DNA from: JAMXLG01 sp963765935
Lineage (GTDB): Bacteria > Vulcanimicrobiota > Vulcanimicrobiia > Vulcanimicrobiales > Vulcanimicrobiaceae
NCBI GenBank assembly: GCA_963765935.1
Contig: CAVXXX010000001.1
Location: 868,001 to 932,000 of the forward strand
Reading direction: 5' to 3'
DNA length: 64,000 nt
The position numbers were made by a program, and so were the translations under genes. Position 1 is the first letter of the stretch. Every line of letters starts with the position of its first letter. Positions 35,841-44,596 of this stretch are shown here, in pieces. The notes beneath the pieces are model-generated. The model was given only the letters and a program-made list of their open reading frames with translations, was not told the origin of the DNA and did no database searches.

Positions 35841-36917
35841 TCATATTCGTTGTAAGTGGGCGATCGAAAGCGGCGAATTTCCGTTTTCGATGCTTAGCCA
35901 TATGGAACCATCGAGGCCCACGGCGATCGAGCCGGGACTAGACGATTGCGACGGGAACGCGTACGTATGGACTAAGCCGTTCTTGTCAATATGGACCAGA
36001 CCTTGTGCATACGCGTCGGATATCGACACTGAAATCCAAGCGTCCTCGCTCCCGCCGCAAGCGACATCACCCGCCCAGGACGAAGGAAACTGAAATAGCT
36101 TCACGCTACCATCCGGTGCAACACGAGCGGCGTGTGCAGTCGGCGATCTGTACCGATCATTCAGCGTTAACCAAAGATTGTTGGCGCTATCGCAGGAAAT
36201 ACCGCTAATTATCGCTCGCTGTGGAAGTTCCGATGACGGGTACCACTGAGCATAGAAATTGCTGTTGATCACTGCGAGACGCGACGTTGCGGGCGTGTCT
36301 GCTACAACCCAAAGCCGCCCCATGCACTGTTGCATACGACCAGGCTGCGCGCCGCCCGGCATTGGATGTTCCACAACGCGGCCTGAAGTCGAACGATGAC
36401 CGATCGATCGGCGACCCAAGTCGACAAACCACATTTCGCCTTCGCGATTCACTACGAGGTCACGGATGTCGGGGAAATAGCGTCGCGGCACAATCTGAAG
36501 AAACGTGAGCTCCCCCTGAGCGTCTATCTTACCGACTTTGCCACTCTGCCCAGCCGAGAACCAAATGTTGCTTCCAACTTGAGTAATACCTGAAACGCGC
36601 CAAAGATCGTACGGCATGACGTTCTGAGTGATGCGGCCACTCATATCGATGCGTTGAATCGACGACCCAACGGAGAACCATAGTGCGCCATCGAGCGCCA
36701 CCGTCAGATTTTCAATGCGATAGTTTAATTCAAGCGGTGTATAGTTTGTAACGCTTCGATTCAGAACTCGCCAATACTTAGGGTGCGCTGAATGTTCCCC
36801 TGGCGGCAACCCTTCGCCAATAGAGATGCCAGCAGCAGCCATGATCAAGGCGACAAAGACCGTACATCGGAGCAGCGTTCTCATCCGCAGAACCCGGCGG
36901 CTCGTTTGACGAGACAC
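35841..36917 (-). CDS. Secreted beta-propeller protein, virginiamycin B lyase-like
   Basis: A 358-residue protein with a signal peptide (hydrophobic LLRCTVFVALIMAAAG, about 15-30). The mature part has repeats of the type V-x-x-D-G-x-L/M-W-F, for example VALDGALWFSVG, ITQVGSNIWFSAG, VVNREGEMWFVD, and VGLDGSIWLSIE. These match the propeller blades of virginiamycin B lyase (Vgb) and similar SMP-30/NHL-like proteins. Vgb linearises streptogramin B with an active-site His; I cannot confirm that residue, so antibiotic resistance is not claimed. ATG 36884 is an alternative start. It is the best-preserved gene of the block. Confidence 0.65.
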   Translation of the reverse strand: MSRQTSRRVLRMRTLLRCTVFVALIMAAAGISIGEGLPPGEHSAHPKYWRVLNRSVTNYTPLELNYRIENLTVALDGALWFSVGSSIQRIDMSGRITQNVMPYDLWRVSGITQVGSNIWFSAGQSGKVGKIDAQGELTFLQIVPRRYFPDIRDLVVNREGEMWFVDLGRRSIGHRSTSGRVVEHPMPGGAQPGRMQQCMGRLWVVADTPATSRLAVINSNFYAQWYPSSELPQRAIISGISCDSANNLWLTLNDRYRSPTAHAARVAPDGSVKLFQFPSSWAGDVACGGSEDAWISVSISDAYAQGLVHIDKNGLVHTYAFPSQSSSPGSIAVGLDGSIWLSIENGNSPLSIAHLQRI

Positions 36918-37322
36918 ACTATCAAATAGTTCAGCGACATACTTGGGCCCGCCCTTTCGTTGTATGAGTGAGGGATTTTAGCAGAGCACGTAGCCGGCGT
37001 GCCCCAGTTTCCGTGCATTGTGTCCGAGGTTGCGGATTGGTGCAGGCGCGTCGCGTTCACCGTGTCCGATGCAATATGGGCCGCGCGAGACCGCCATACG
37101 CGAATATCGGAAGCTAAATGCACGCAACTGTAACTGTATTCTTCACCAACGGACGACTTTGATAGCCCGAAAGCCGTGCCAGTCTTTCACCCGGAACTGG
37201 ATTACAAACAAGTGTCGCTAATTCGGCCACGGGACGATAGGCGCTCAGCGCGCTCTATCGTCCCATCGCCACAGCGTTACGCAGAATCATACGATTGACT
37301 CGCGCACCGCGCCTACCGCTTT
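36918..37322. other. Non-coding stretch with one strong hairpin
   Basis: About 400 bases without a credible gene. A ten-base perfect inverted repeat, gggacgatag at 37231-37240 with ctatcgtccc at 37255-37264, encloses a smaller GC stem. It could end transcription of the pseudogene on the minus strand, but there is no T-run. Confidence 0.5.
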
Positions 37323-38940
37323 CTAGGGAAGATTCGAATCGTTGTAGTGAGTCTTCGGTTCCCATGGCGCCCAGCTTGTCGATAGAGGTAGCGATTGACA
37401 TCGGAGCGGCTGGCTGACCGTATAGTGCTGCGTTAGCGACGTAGCCCCTGCGAAGATGCGTCCGCTTGTGAGGACATCGTAGGGCGTTGTCTTGCTCGTC
37501 ATTGCTTGCACAATTACGCCGTTGTAGTTACATGACTGATATGTATAAGTGACATGGCTCCGTGTGACCGCACAATAGTTCTTGCTATCCGGTGTGCAAG
37601 GTTCCGGCGGCAGAGGCTCAGCGAACTTCGCTGCAGCGGTTCTTGTGAATCCCCCGCCGCCAGACGTTAAGTCGATCCCGTCGAACGATTCGTAGGGGCC
37701 GTAACCGGATAGTACCGCTAACGGTCGATTCCGATCTGTAGGAGTCGGGGTAGTATTGCGGCGCCACCGTAGTAATTCAAGGGCCACGTCGAGTAATCGA
37801 ATGTGCACAAGGTTGTACCCGGTACACAATTGCTTTCCCACTCGCCGTAGGCGACCTGCATCCAGTTGATCATATTGTTGCGCGTGCTCTCGTCCACGCC
37901 AAAATACGACCCATCAAGTGAGTAAGTCTGCACACCGTTTTGGGCGATCGTCGTCATCCGACTAATTGAACAATTTAAGCACGGCGTATAATCACCAACA
38001 GGGTCGGTGCCAGCTGCCGTTGACGTCCGAAGCAGCCTGTGTGAACATCCACGATTGGCCTACAAACGTGAAGGCATTCCCATTGCAGAACGTCTGTTGG
38101 GGCGTGCACGATGCCGGTAGTTGTCCCACCGCCGTGTACGTGTACAAGCCTGATTGTATCGCCCCGTCAACAATCCCGAGATTCTCTCCGCAGGTGAAAC
38201 GCACGGAATTGTTGTTCATGACTAGACACTGGCCACCCAGGCGGCTTCAGCCAGGGTGCAATTGACAGGTCTGTGTTGTATTGCAACCCGCCCTCGGTAG
38301 AGACTTCCGCCATTCCCACGCAGTTCCATGTACAGATATCCGGTGTCGTTTGGTGCGAAAGAGCTGTAGCCGCACGGGAATGTTCACAAATCCCCATGCT
38401 GCGGTAAATCCGCATTGAGAAACCTGCCTCACATACGCTCCCTGCGGACTACCTGGCGGGTTCGGCGGAGAACAGCTTGATGAGTAATCCATTGGGCGAG
38501 CGCGAGTGCTGGCTGCCGCGACAGCTGTCCGCGCACTTGATACACTCTGCTGGCCGCTGGATTGCACGGGTGTGAGGGTAATGTACTTGAGTAGTTTCGG
38601 GTTATTACTGACGAGGCGATTTCCGGGTCCAAGATAGACGAAGTCGCCACGCATGTTAGCGGGCATAGATCCCATCAAAGTGTGCGCGAGTGCACGATCG
38701 GCGCCCGTAACCGATGGATCGATGTACGAGTCGAGATCTGATCTCGCTGAGCACCTTTCCTCGTGCCGCTCCGAATACGTTCGCAACCGCGTCGTATGTC
38801 TGCCCGGCCTTCAGCACGATGCTTTCCGAATTTGCGCCACCTTTGGGAGCCGTCGGTGGAAGCGTTTGGTCATGGTGGGAGCATCCAGACACAAGTGCCA
38901 TGGGAAACGCCAAAAAGAATGGATGCGAAAAAATAACGCA
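37323..38940 (-). pseudogene. Frameshifted lipoprotein gene
   Basis: On the minus strand the protein begins with a lipoprotein signal (PFFLAFPMALVSGC) near 38930-38880. It then continues only by changing frame several times: a segment with LDSYIDPSVTGADRALA, a Gln/Ser/Pro-rich stretch to GFTAAWGFVNIP, then GYSSFAPNDTGYLYMELRG, then MNNNSVRFTCGENLG, then IAQNGVQTYSLDGSYFGVDE, and a last frame ending at the stop at 37323. At least four frame changes are needed. The pieces are Cys-, Tyr- and Asn-rich like a secreted domain. No family recognised. Decay is likelier than sequencing error given the number of breaks. Confidence 0.65.
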
Positions 38941-39475
38941 CTTGATATACCCCTCCGAGTATTGTCAACTAGCAGAGTGGATTTTTTCTAAAGCGCGCGG
39001 GGCCATGGATTTAAATCGAGCAAAATGCGCCGCTGCGGTAATTTCTTGCAATACCGCAGTGGTTCAATTCACCGACAAGCTTAGCGAAAGTAGCAGCATT
39101 AAGAGCGACGAGCGTCCGCGATACGAAGCAATTGCGAACGGTCGTATGCCGACCTTATACTATAATCGCCCAACCCTGAGTAGGCATCACCCGCGTTAAC
39201 CTCCTCTAATAGAAATCTATCACGTGCACACTCCGACTAGCAACACAATGGCCGCATGATGGGAGTTATGGACTATTCATTGCTTCCTGGAACGCAGGGC
39301 GAGAACAAATATGGCCCGGATCCGAAACATCAAGCGTGATCGCTTCTGCGGCCTGGAAGCACGGGCGTTAGCGCATTCTTGCGGACCGCGAGTCGTTCGC
39401 GCAGGGCAAGGGGCGGTTTGCGTTCTAACTGCTTCCAATAAGAGTGTCAAAAGTGTCGCGAGTCCGGACGTTACT
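38941..39475. other. Stretch without a supported gene
   Basis: Only weak frames are seen on both strands here. A plus-strand frame from 38714 to 39199 is mostly antisense to the pseudogene. No repeat, RNA or promoter was recognised. Confidence 0.45.
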
Positions 39476-39757
39476 TTAGCGCAACAGCCCAGAGCGAATG
39501 AAGTCTGCTTGAAACTTCGCAGCGCGTCGCGATGGGGCGTTTGCGAGTCCGCGCGCGATCGCGGCGCAGCGTCGAGGATACACCGGGCCGCGCGCATCCT
39601 CCGGATGCGAGATCTCGAATGCCTTGAGGTAACCGTGCAACGCGCGAAGAAACGCGGAAACGGACGTGAACTGCTGACGCAAGCCGTAGGTGAGAGCAAA
39701 TTCCAAGGCGCGCCGCGTACGGAGCGTCAATGGGCGTTGTGTCGAGTTGCGTTGCAT
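39476..39757 (-). CDS. Small basic protein of unknown function
   Basis: A 93-residue frame, basic and predicted mostly helical (LTLRTRRALEFALTYGL and SVSAFLRALHGYLKAF). It follows the CxxC protein by 27 bases on the same strand, and the composition looks more protein-like than the overlapping frames. A plus-strand frame (39311-39802) and another minus frame compete for this stretch. No family recognised. Confidence 0.35.
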   Translation of the reverse strand: MQRNSTQRPLTLRTRRALEFALTYGLRQQFTSVSAFLRALHGYLKAFEISHPEDARGPVYPRRCAAIARGLANAPSRRAAKFQADFIRSGLLR

Positions 39758-39784
39758 GGACGGCGCGCGCTCCTGCGCGCTCCG

Positions 39785-39973
39785 CTATCGCGCCGGCGTT
39801 AGCACCAGCGCGCCGACGGGCCCGGGGCGCAACTCATCGTCATAGGCGGGCGCGTCGTGACGGTTATAGGAAACAGCGAGAAACACGCGCGTCTCGTCAC
39901 AGACCGGGCATAACTCAGTCCCGTTCCCCATGTCGATCCATGAATGAACGTGATTCCCGCGCATCACGACCAT
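39785..39973 (-). CDS. Small CxxC protein of unknown function
   Basis: A short protein of about 62 residues with HVHSWIDMGNGTELCPVCDE, a possible single zinc-binding CxxC/His site, and a Pro/Gly-rich end. Start may be ATG 39973 or 39964. It lies downstream of the secreted protein ending at 40162, with a further short minus-strand frame (39989-40201) between them that I could not decide on. Unrecognised. Confidence 0.42.
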   Translation of the reverse strand: MVVMRGNHVHSWIDMGNGTELCPVCDETRVFLAVSYNRHDAPAYDDELRPGPVGALVLTPAR

Positions 39974-40161
39974 CAACGGTGCTCGCGCTTACGAGATGGT
40001 AGAGCGTCGTGCCGACGATCGCGTCTTCGCGGTCGCCATCACCGATGGCGCTCGGTTGTCGTTGACGTCCGATGAACAGACGCGATCGTGCGGGCGGGGG
40101 CACCGAATCGCAATCCCCAGTGGTACATGTCCGGCGGCGACGAGTAATCGCGTCGCAGCCG

Positions 40162-40578
40162 CTAATCCGCGGGCTGCTGCTGCGCTTGCGGATTCGTCCA
40201 TACTGAGCCGTCCTCAAAACGAACGGCGGCAACTACCACGTTAACGTGGTCCGCCGGACGGTGCTCCATTGTGAACATTGCTTTTCCGGTGATTGGGATC
40301 CCGGCCGCGAACTTGCCGTACGTTCCGTCCACGTATGTATAGATGACAGTTCCAAAGGCGTCTACAAGTTGCACGTTCCATTTGACAGCCGTAACCGTCT
40401 TCGTGGAAATGTTCTCGAACGAAATGGCCGCCTGCGCTTGAGGATCGGAAAAGAGTTGTTGCGGGTTAGTAAACGTTGAAGCCCGCACTTCCAGGATGCG
40501 AATAGGTGAGTCAGTAGAATCGGCGGTCGCACTTAAAGGTACGAGCGCAAGGAGAATCGCGAAGAGTAGACGTTTCAT
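40162..40578 (-). CDS. Small secreted protein of unknown function
   Basis: A 138-residue protein starting at ATG 40578, with GGAG five bases upstream. It has a clean signal peptide (MKRLLFAILLALVPLSATA) and a compact beta-rich domain (AAISFENISTKTVTAVKWNV, then IYTYVDGTYGKFAAG). The pattern resembles immunoglobulin-like periplasmic domains, but no family is recognised. The longer frame to 40686 has no ribosome site. Confidence 0.65.
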   Translation of the reverse strand: MKRLLFAILLALVPLSATADSTDSPIRILEVRASTFTNPQQLFSDPQAQAAISFENISTKTVTAVKWNVQLVDAFGTVIYTYVDGTYGKFAAGIPITGKAMFTMEHRPADHVNVVVAAVRFEDGSVWTNPQAQQQPAD

Positions 40579-41029
40579 GCAACTCCGTTTAGCGAAGGGT
40601 AGGGTAAATCCGTAGAATGGCGTCGAGCTCACCCTGGAGCGTGTGCGTAGCAGTGAGATTTGCGTCAGGCAGTGCGCGATGTGCATTTAGCGCCGTCTGC
40701 GCCATAGCGCCGTACTGTGATCCTTAGAGCGAGGATGAAGCTTGAGAAGCGCAATGTTTGCACGTCCGTCGGTCGCGAGTAATTGTTTTGTAGTATTGGT
40801 AATCGGGCCGAATCTGGCCACGTGTCGAGCGTTGATCGCGCTCGCCGTTTCGTTCGCTTCCGTCTGTGCGGTCCCCGCTGCGAGGTGTCACGGAGGGGCA
40901 GTAAAGGCGACGCAATCCACCCTCCAAAACGTTAGACAATATCTCTGATGTTACGAGGAGGGCTACAAAAATGAACCGCCCAAATGTCCATTTAGTAACG
41001 CTGGCTTATTTCGTCTCCAAGGAGTGTCA
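40579..41029. other. Divergent intergenic region
   Basis: About 450 bases between a minus-strand and a plus-strand secreted-protein gene. Short frames at 40724-40948 on both strands are not convincing. It presumably holds both promoters; none was clear enough to mark. Confidence 0.45.
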
Positions 41030-41437
41030 ATGAAGAGGGCCGCCGCCTCGATCGTCATCGCTGCCGCACTGATCGCCCTGAGCGCGTGCGATCACGCACG
41101 AGGTCTGGAAGGCAGTTCCTGGCGCATTCCGGCCTACCCGAACTTTGACAAGATGCAGTCGGGAGACGTAGTCAGTGTCGGCTTTAGCGGCGATCACACG
41201 TTGGACGTCACTTACCTAAAAGACGATATGGAGACGATGTCGATCGCTGGTGGCGTGCATTTTCAGTTAGCGGAACAGAAGTTCACCTACATGGTCGATC
41301 CGGCTCGACACCTGATCTATCTCGACCGTGGGCTAGAATCTCACACGACGTTCCGTTACGCGCAGCCGCAGGACGATGAACTGACGATCACGACCGTGAG
41401 CGGTAACGTGACCACGCTGGAACGGCAGAAGTCATGA
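41030..41437 (+). CDS. Small predicted lipoprotein
   Basis: A 135-residue protein from ATG 41030, with AAGGAG five bases upstream. The N-terminus has a lipoprotein signal ending LSAC (SIVIAAALIALSAC). The mature part is beta-rich and acidic (SGDVVSVGFSGDHTLDVTYL, then YLDRGLESHTTFRY). Unrecognised. It converges on the broken Cys-cluster gene. Confidence 0.65.
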   Translation: MKRAAASIVIAAALIALSACDHARGLEGSSWRIPAYPNFDKMQSGDVVSVGFSGDHTLDVTYLKDDMETMSIAGGVHFQLAEQKFTYMVDPARHLIYLDRGLESHTTFRYAQPQDDELTITTVSGNVTTLERQKS

Positions 41438-41506
41438 GTGGCCCGGGCGAAACACTACGTTCCCACGGCAGTTATCGCTGCGATGTGGCGCGAGCATGCG
41501 CTTACG

Positions 41507-41930
41507 CTAGAAGTTATTGCGTACGACTGGACCGTGCGAGAAGACGTGCGCTGCGAGCTCGTCCGTCGATAGATGGCCGAAGAGCCGTTCAGCGCGCTCG
41601 AGGAACGCCGGCAATAAGATCGCGCCCTTCGCGCGGTAGTTCGGTTTTTCGGGCGCGGAGGGATGTTCACGAAGCTTACGCGCTTCAGCCGCACCCAGTA
41701 TGCGAAGACGTCCGGTTCCGTGCGGGAAAGATGCAGCACTTTTGCCTCATCGGAGCAGTGACAGTTCTTGCAAAGACTTCGGGCGGGCAGGGCAACCCGC
41801 GCTCTGTAAATTAGCATGGCACGTCGAGGCGATCGAAGCCGATGTCGAGGAGCGGATCGGCCGGCATGCTCAGCACATTCACGGCTTGTGTGACGGCGCG
41901 ATGGACTGCCGGATGAGCGAGGTCGCTCAT
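41507..41930 (-). pseudogene. Cys-cluster protein gene, copy 1 (broken)
   Basis: ATG 41930 overlaps the stop of the upstream membrane-protein gene (ATGA) and gives MSDLAHPAVHRAV...DIGFDRLDVPC before an in-frame TAA near 41815. Beyond it, after one further base change in a C-run, the frame CHCSDEAKVLHLSRTEPDVFAYWV resumes. The intact sequence of these segments is seen in copy 2 at 43036-43412. Family not recognised; CxxCHC could bind metal. Confidence 0.65.
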
Positions 41931-42394
41931 TCGGGTTCTTCCTGCGGGCAATCGATGCCGGCGTAGAACTGGCCGTGATGCAAGAGCCGGTCGTACATGT
42001 AGAAGCCGTCTTCGCGACTGAAGGTGTGGTAGCGGAAGTACATGCCGTACAATGTCGCGAGCAGCACCACCACGGCGATGACCGTCAGTGTCGGCGCCGC
42101 CTTATAGAAGCGCTTGAAGTACCCGATCGGACCAGCGATGAACGGACGCACGCCCTGCGGCTTGCCCAAGCACAGATACGCGAGCGTCGCTATGGCGCCG
42201 ACGGTGATGTAGAGAAGCGGTATCGCCAACACGAGCTCTGCGCCAAGACTCTGCAAACTCGGCACGCACTGCTCGCTGTGCATGTATCCGACGCCCCAGA
42301 TGGCAACGTAGCCGAAGAAGACGTCGAAGAGGAGCAGCGCTCCCGGCATCCAGCCGTCTCGCTCTTTGTCGGCGTCGAGCTTATCGTTCATCAC
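41927..42394 (-). CDS. Small multi-pass membrane protein of unknown function
   Basis: A 155-residue protein with three likely helices (about 17-40, 50-78, 100-118: for example LTVIAVVVLLATLYGMYF) and short polar ends. ATG 42394 or 42391 starts it. It lies 26 bases after the MtlR-like gene and overlaps the Cys-cluster copy 1 by 4 bases, so the three look like one operon. No family recognised. Confidence 0.62.
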   Translation of the reverse strand: MMNDKLDADKERDGWMPGALLLFDVFFGYVAIWGVGYMHSEQCVPSLQSLGAELVLAIPLLYITVGAIATLAYLCLGKPQGVRPFIAGPIGYFKRFYKAAPTLTVIAVVVLLATLYGMYFRYHTFSREDGFYMYDRLLHHGQFYAGIDCPQEEPE

Positions 42395-42420
42395 TCCGCT
42401 ACCATACGGCGACTTTTCGC

Positions 42421-42945
42421 CTAGCCGAACGGCGGCCCTGGAGCGTCCTCACGTCCCGGAATCGCATGACGATGCAGCGCCAAGAAGAGCGCGACGATGC
42501 TGTACTGTAGCTTCGCACGCCAGCCGGCGCTAGACTCTTGGCGAACACAGTCCAGCACCCACTCACGAGCCGCCTCTGGAAGTCGCCCCACTAAGTCGTT
42601 GACCTCGGGTTCGGTCAGCGCAGTCGCCAGATGATGTGCGAGCTTGTTGCGCATACGCCCGAAGAAGCGCAATGCCTGAACGAGCTCCGGACTCAAACGC
42701 GTGCCGAGCGCAAGCGCCCAATCGATGCGACGGTCGTAAGTCAGAGAGCTCTGCCACAAGTTCTCGATAGCGTCTGGATTGGCGAGGCGGGCTTCAATCG
42801 CCGTGCGCAAGCCGTCTTCAATGAAGATGGCGCCGCGAATGACCGCGCCCAGGTCGTCTTCGTTTCGTAATGCCGCTCCAAGCAGCGTGAGGTGCCGCTC
42901 ACCGCGTGCTCTCTCTTCATCGTTGCTCATCCCGGCATCGTTCAT
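42421..42945 (-). CDS. MtlR/DUF4145-like protein
   Basis: A 174-residue all-helical protein. The central part, LGAVIRGAIFIEDGLRTAIE followed by SLTYDRRIDWALALGTRLSP and FGRMRNKLAHHL, has the pattern of mannitol-repressor (MtlR) and DUF4145 proteins, in which a helix pair ends with RNxxAHH. DUF4145-type domains also occur in defence and restriction genes. No mannitol gene is nearby, so a sugar role is not supported. It may head a small operon with the membrane and Cys-cluster genes. Confidence 0.55.
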   Translation of the reverse strand: MNDAGMSNDEERARGERHLTLLGAALRNEDDLGAVIRGAIFIEDGLRTAIEARLANPDAIENLWQSSLTYDRRIDWALALGTRLSPELVQALRFFGRMRNKLAHHLATALTEPEVNDLVGRLPEAAREWVLDCVRQESSAGWRAKLQYSIVALFLALHRHAIPGREDAPGPPFG

Positions 42946-43035
42946 CTTGCAACGCCCGAGCTCTTACAGGAGCGCCGTGAGCCATGTTCACTCGACGCAA
43001 GCCCGCGCGCATTAACCACACCGCGAAACGGCGGC

Positions 43036-43412
43036 CTAGAAGTTATTGCGCACCACTTGACCGTGGGAAAAGACATGCGCCGCGAGCTCGTCCGTCGACA
43101 GATGCCCGAAGAGCCGTTCAGCACGCTGGAGAAACGCCGGCAGCAAGATCGCGCCCTTCGCGCCGTAGTTTGGTTTTCCGGGCGCGGAGGGATGTTCGCG
43201 AAGCTTGCGCGCTTCCGCTCGCACCCAGTATGCGAAGACGTCCGGTTCTGTGCGTGAAAGATGAAGCACTTTTGCCTCATCGGAGCAGTGACAGGTCTTG
43301 CAAAGACTTGGGGGCGGGCACGGCAAGCCACGCTCTGCAAGATACCGTTGCACGTCCAGACGATCGAAGCCGATGTCGACGAGCGGATAGCGCCGTTCGA
43401 CGTGTTCACTCG
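43036..43412 (-). pseudogene. Cys-cluster protein gene, copy 2 (5'-truncated)
   Basis: About 345 bases closely resemble copy 1 (41507-41930), same strand. This copy keeps an open frame through RYLAERGLPCPPPSLCKTCH, EAKVLHLSRTEPDVFAYWV and LFGHLSTDELAAHVFSHGQV to TAG at 43036. Its N-terminus is lost: the similarity ends where the LuxR fragment begins, and the open frame to 43482 is inside that fragment. It therefore marks the right edge of the accessory block. Confidence 0.65.
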
Positions 43413-44596
43413 ACTTTAACGCTGCGCTCGAGGTTCTTGAACCGTTTCGCAATGCGCCGGAGGGGGCAACGCGCTTTAACACCGGTGTTCTCGCTGCTTA
43501 TGCGCGCGCGTCGCTCGGCCAAGCCGATGCGGCTCTCGATGAACTCGATGACTTGGCGCGCTTGTTTGAAAATGACGACCGCATCATCTTTGAAACCCTC
43601 GCACTCGTATGGCAAGCGCGCGTTGCGCTTCTTCTCGGACGCACCGCACTCGCGAGCGACGCGGCCCGGGCTGCCCTCCATCTCATGGAGAACTTGACGA
43701 TCGGCGCGGAGGAAGCAGCGCTCTATTTTGCGCTTACTGAAATCGCTACGCACGAAGGCGATATTGCGCGAACAATCCTCTTCGCAGAACGGTTGAGCAA
43801 TGCAGCGCCCCGCGCATGGTACGCCGGCGACGCGGTCCGTGCACGAGCGTTTGCGGAAACAGCGCTCGCACGCGCGGCGTTTCTCGGCCAGGACGTTTCC
43901 ACGGCACGAGACCTTGCCGTCAGAGCTGCCGAAACGGCAGACTTTCCATCGATCCAACGAGCAACGGCGTTTTCGGAAGCGGCCGCCTATGCATCGCTTC
44001 TCAACGACGATCGCGCGCACGCGCTCGGCGAGCGAGCATTCACGGTTGCGGCGAGTGCTCGGCCGCGTGATTCCGCGGACGCCGTCGCGCTGGCAACGGC
44101 GAGCGATCTCGTCGCCTTCCTCAGCGCCATCCACGAGTGGCGGATGGTAAAACCGGCGATGCCGCAGCTCGCATCGTTTGAGCAACTGCACGATGCGCGC
44201 CGCGGTCTCGTTACCATCGAACACGCCGCCATCGCGCTGCACAACTTGAGAGAAGGCAAAGCGACGCAAGAGCCGTTCAACGCGGCGCTCGCGCAAATCG
44301 CGCGCGACGGGCAGCGCTTCGAAGGCCGCCTGCTGCGCGCGTTTGCTCCCCGCGAAACGGCGGCTGCATCGAGCGCGACGCCGGAGTCATTCGATCTGAC
44401 CGTGCGGGAAATGGAGATTCTGACATTGCTGGTCGAGGGTCTATCCAATAAAGAGATCGCGCAGCGCCTCATCCTCAGTCCGCGAACGGTTGAGACACAC
44501 GTTGAACGCGTCCTCGGCAAACTCCAAGTCGGTTCCCGCTCGCGTGCCATCGCAAAGGCCTTACGCCTCCGTCTTATTACGCTCGCCGAAGCTTAG
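43412..44596 (+). pseudogene. C-terminal TPR/LuxR part of the broken MalT-like regulator
   Basis: The frame is open from a stop at 43388-43390 and reads as protein from about 43412 (DFNAALEVLEPF). About 330 residues of helical, Ala-rich TPR-like repeats lead to a LuxR-type helix-turn-helix: TVREMEILTLLVEGLSNKEI with RLILSPRTVETHVERVLGKL (about the last 65 residues). No N-terminal ATPase or start is present; TTG 43553 is the first weak start. This is the layout of a MalT-like regulator lacking its first third, which lies at 34344-34958. The fragment may still be made as a truncated protein. It ends overlapping the pirin gene by 4 bases. Confidence 0.72.

Larger units (their letters stand above)
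34956..43411. mobile_element. Putative accessory block inserted in the MalT-like gene
   Basis: About 8.45 kb separates the two halves of the regulator. Coding density is low, genes are short or broken, and much of 36.9-39.3 kb looks more AT-rich than the flanks. Contents are a small membrane protein, a Vgb-like propeller protein, a frameshifted lipoprotein pseudogene, small secreted proteins, a MtlR-like protein and two copies of a Cys-cluster gene. I saw no transposase, integrase, tRNA or target-site repeat at the ends, so the mechanism is unknown and the edges are approximate. Confidence 0.5.

Noticed and set aside
38714..39199. A 161-residue plus-strand frame
   Set aside because: The first half is antisense to the lipoprotein pseudogene and the rest has no ribosome site or recognisable features.
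34956..43411. Prophage or insertion sequence
   Set aside because: No integrase, transposase, portal, capsid or terminal repeats were seen; called only an accessory block.
43412..43482. 5' extension of the Cys-cluster copy 2 frame to 43482
   Set aside because: That stretch reads as the LuxR fragment on the other strand and has no match in copy 1.
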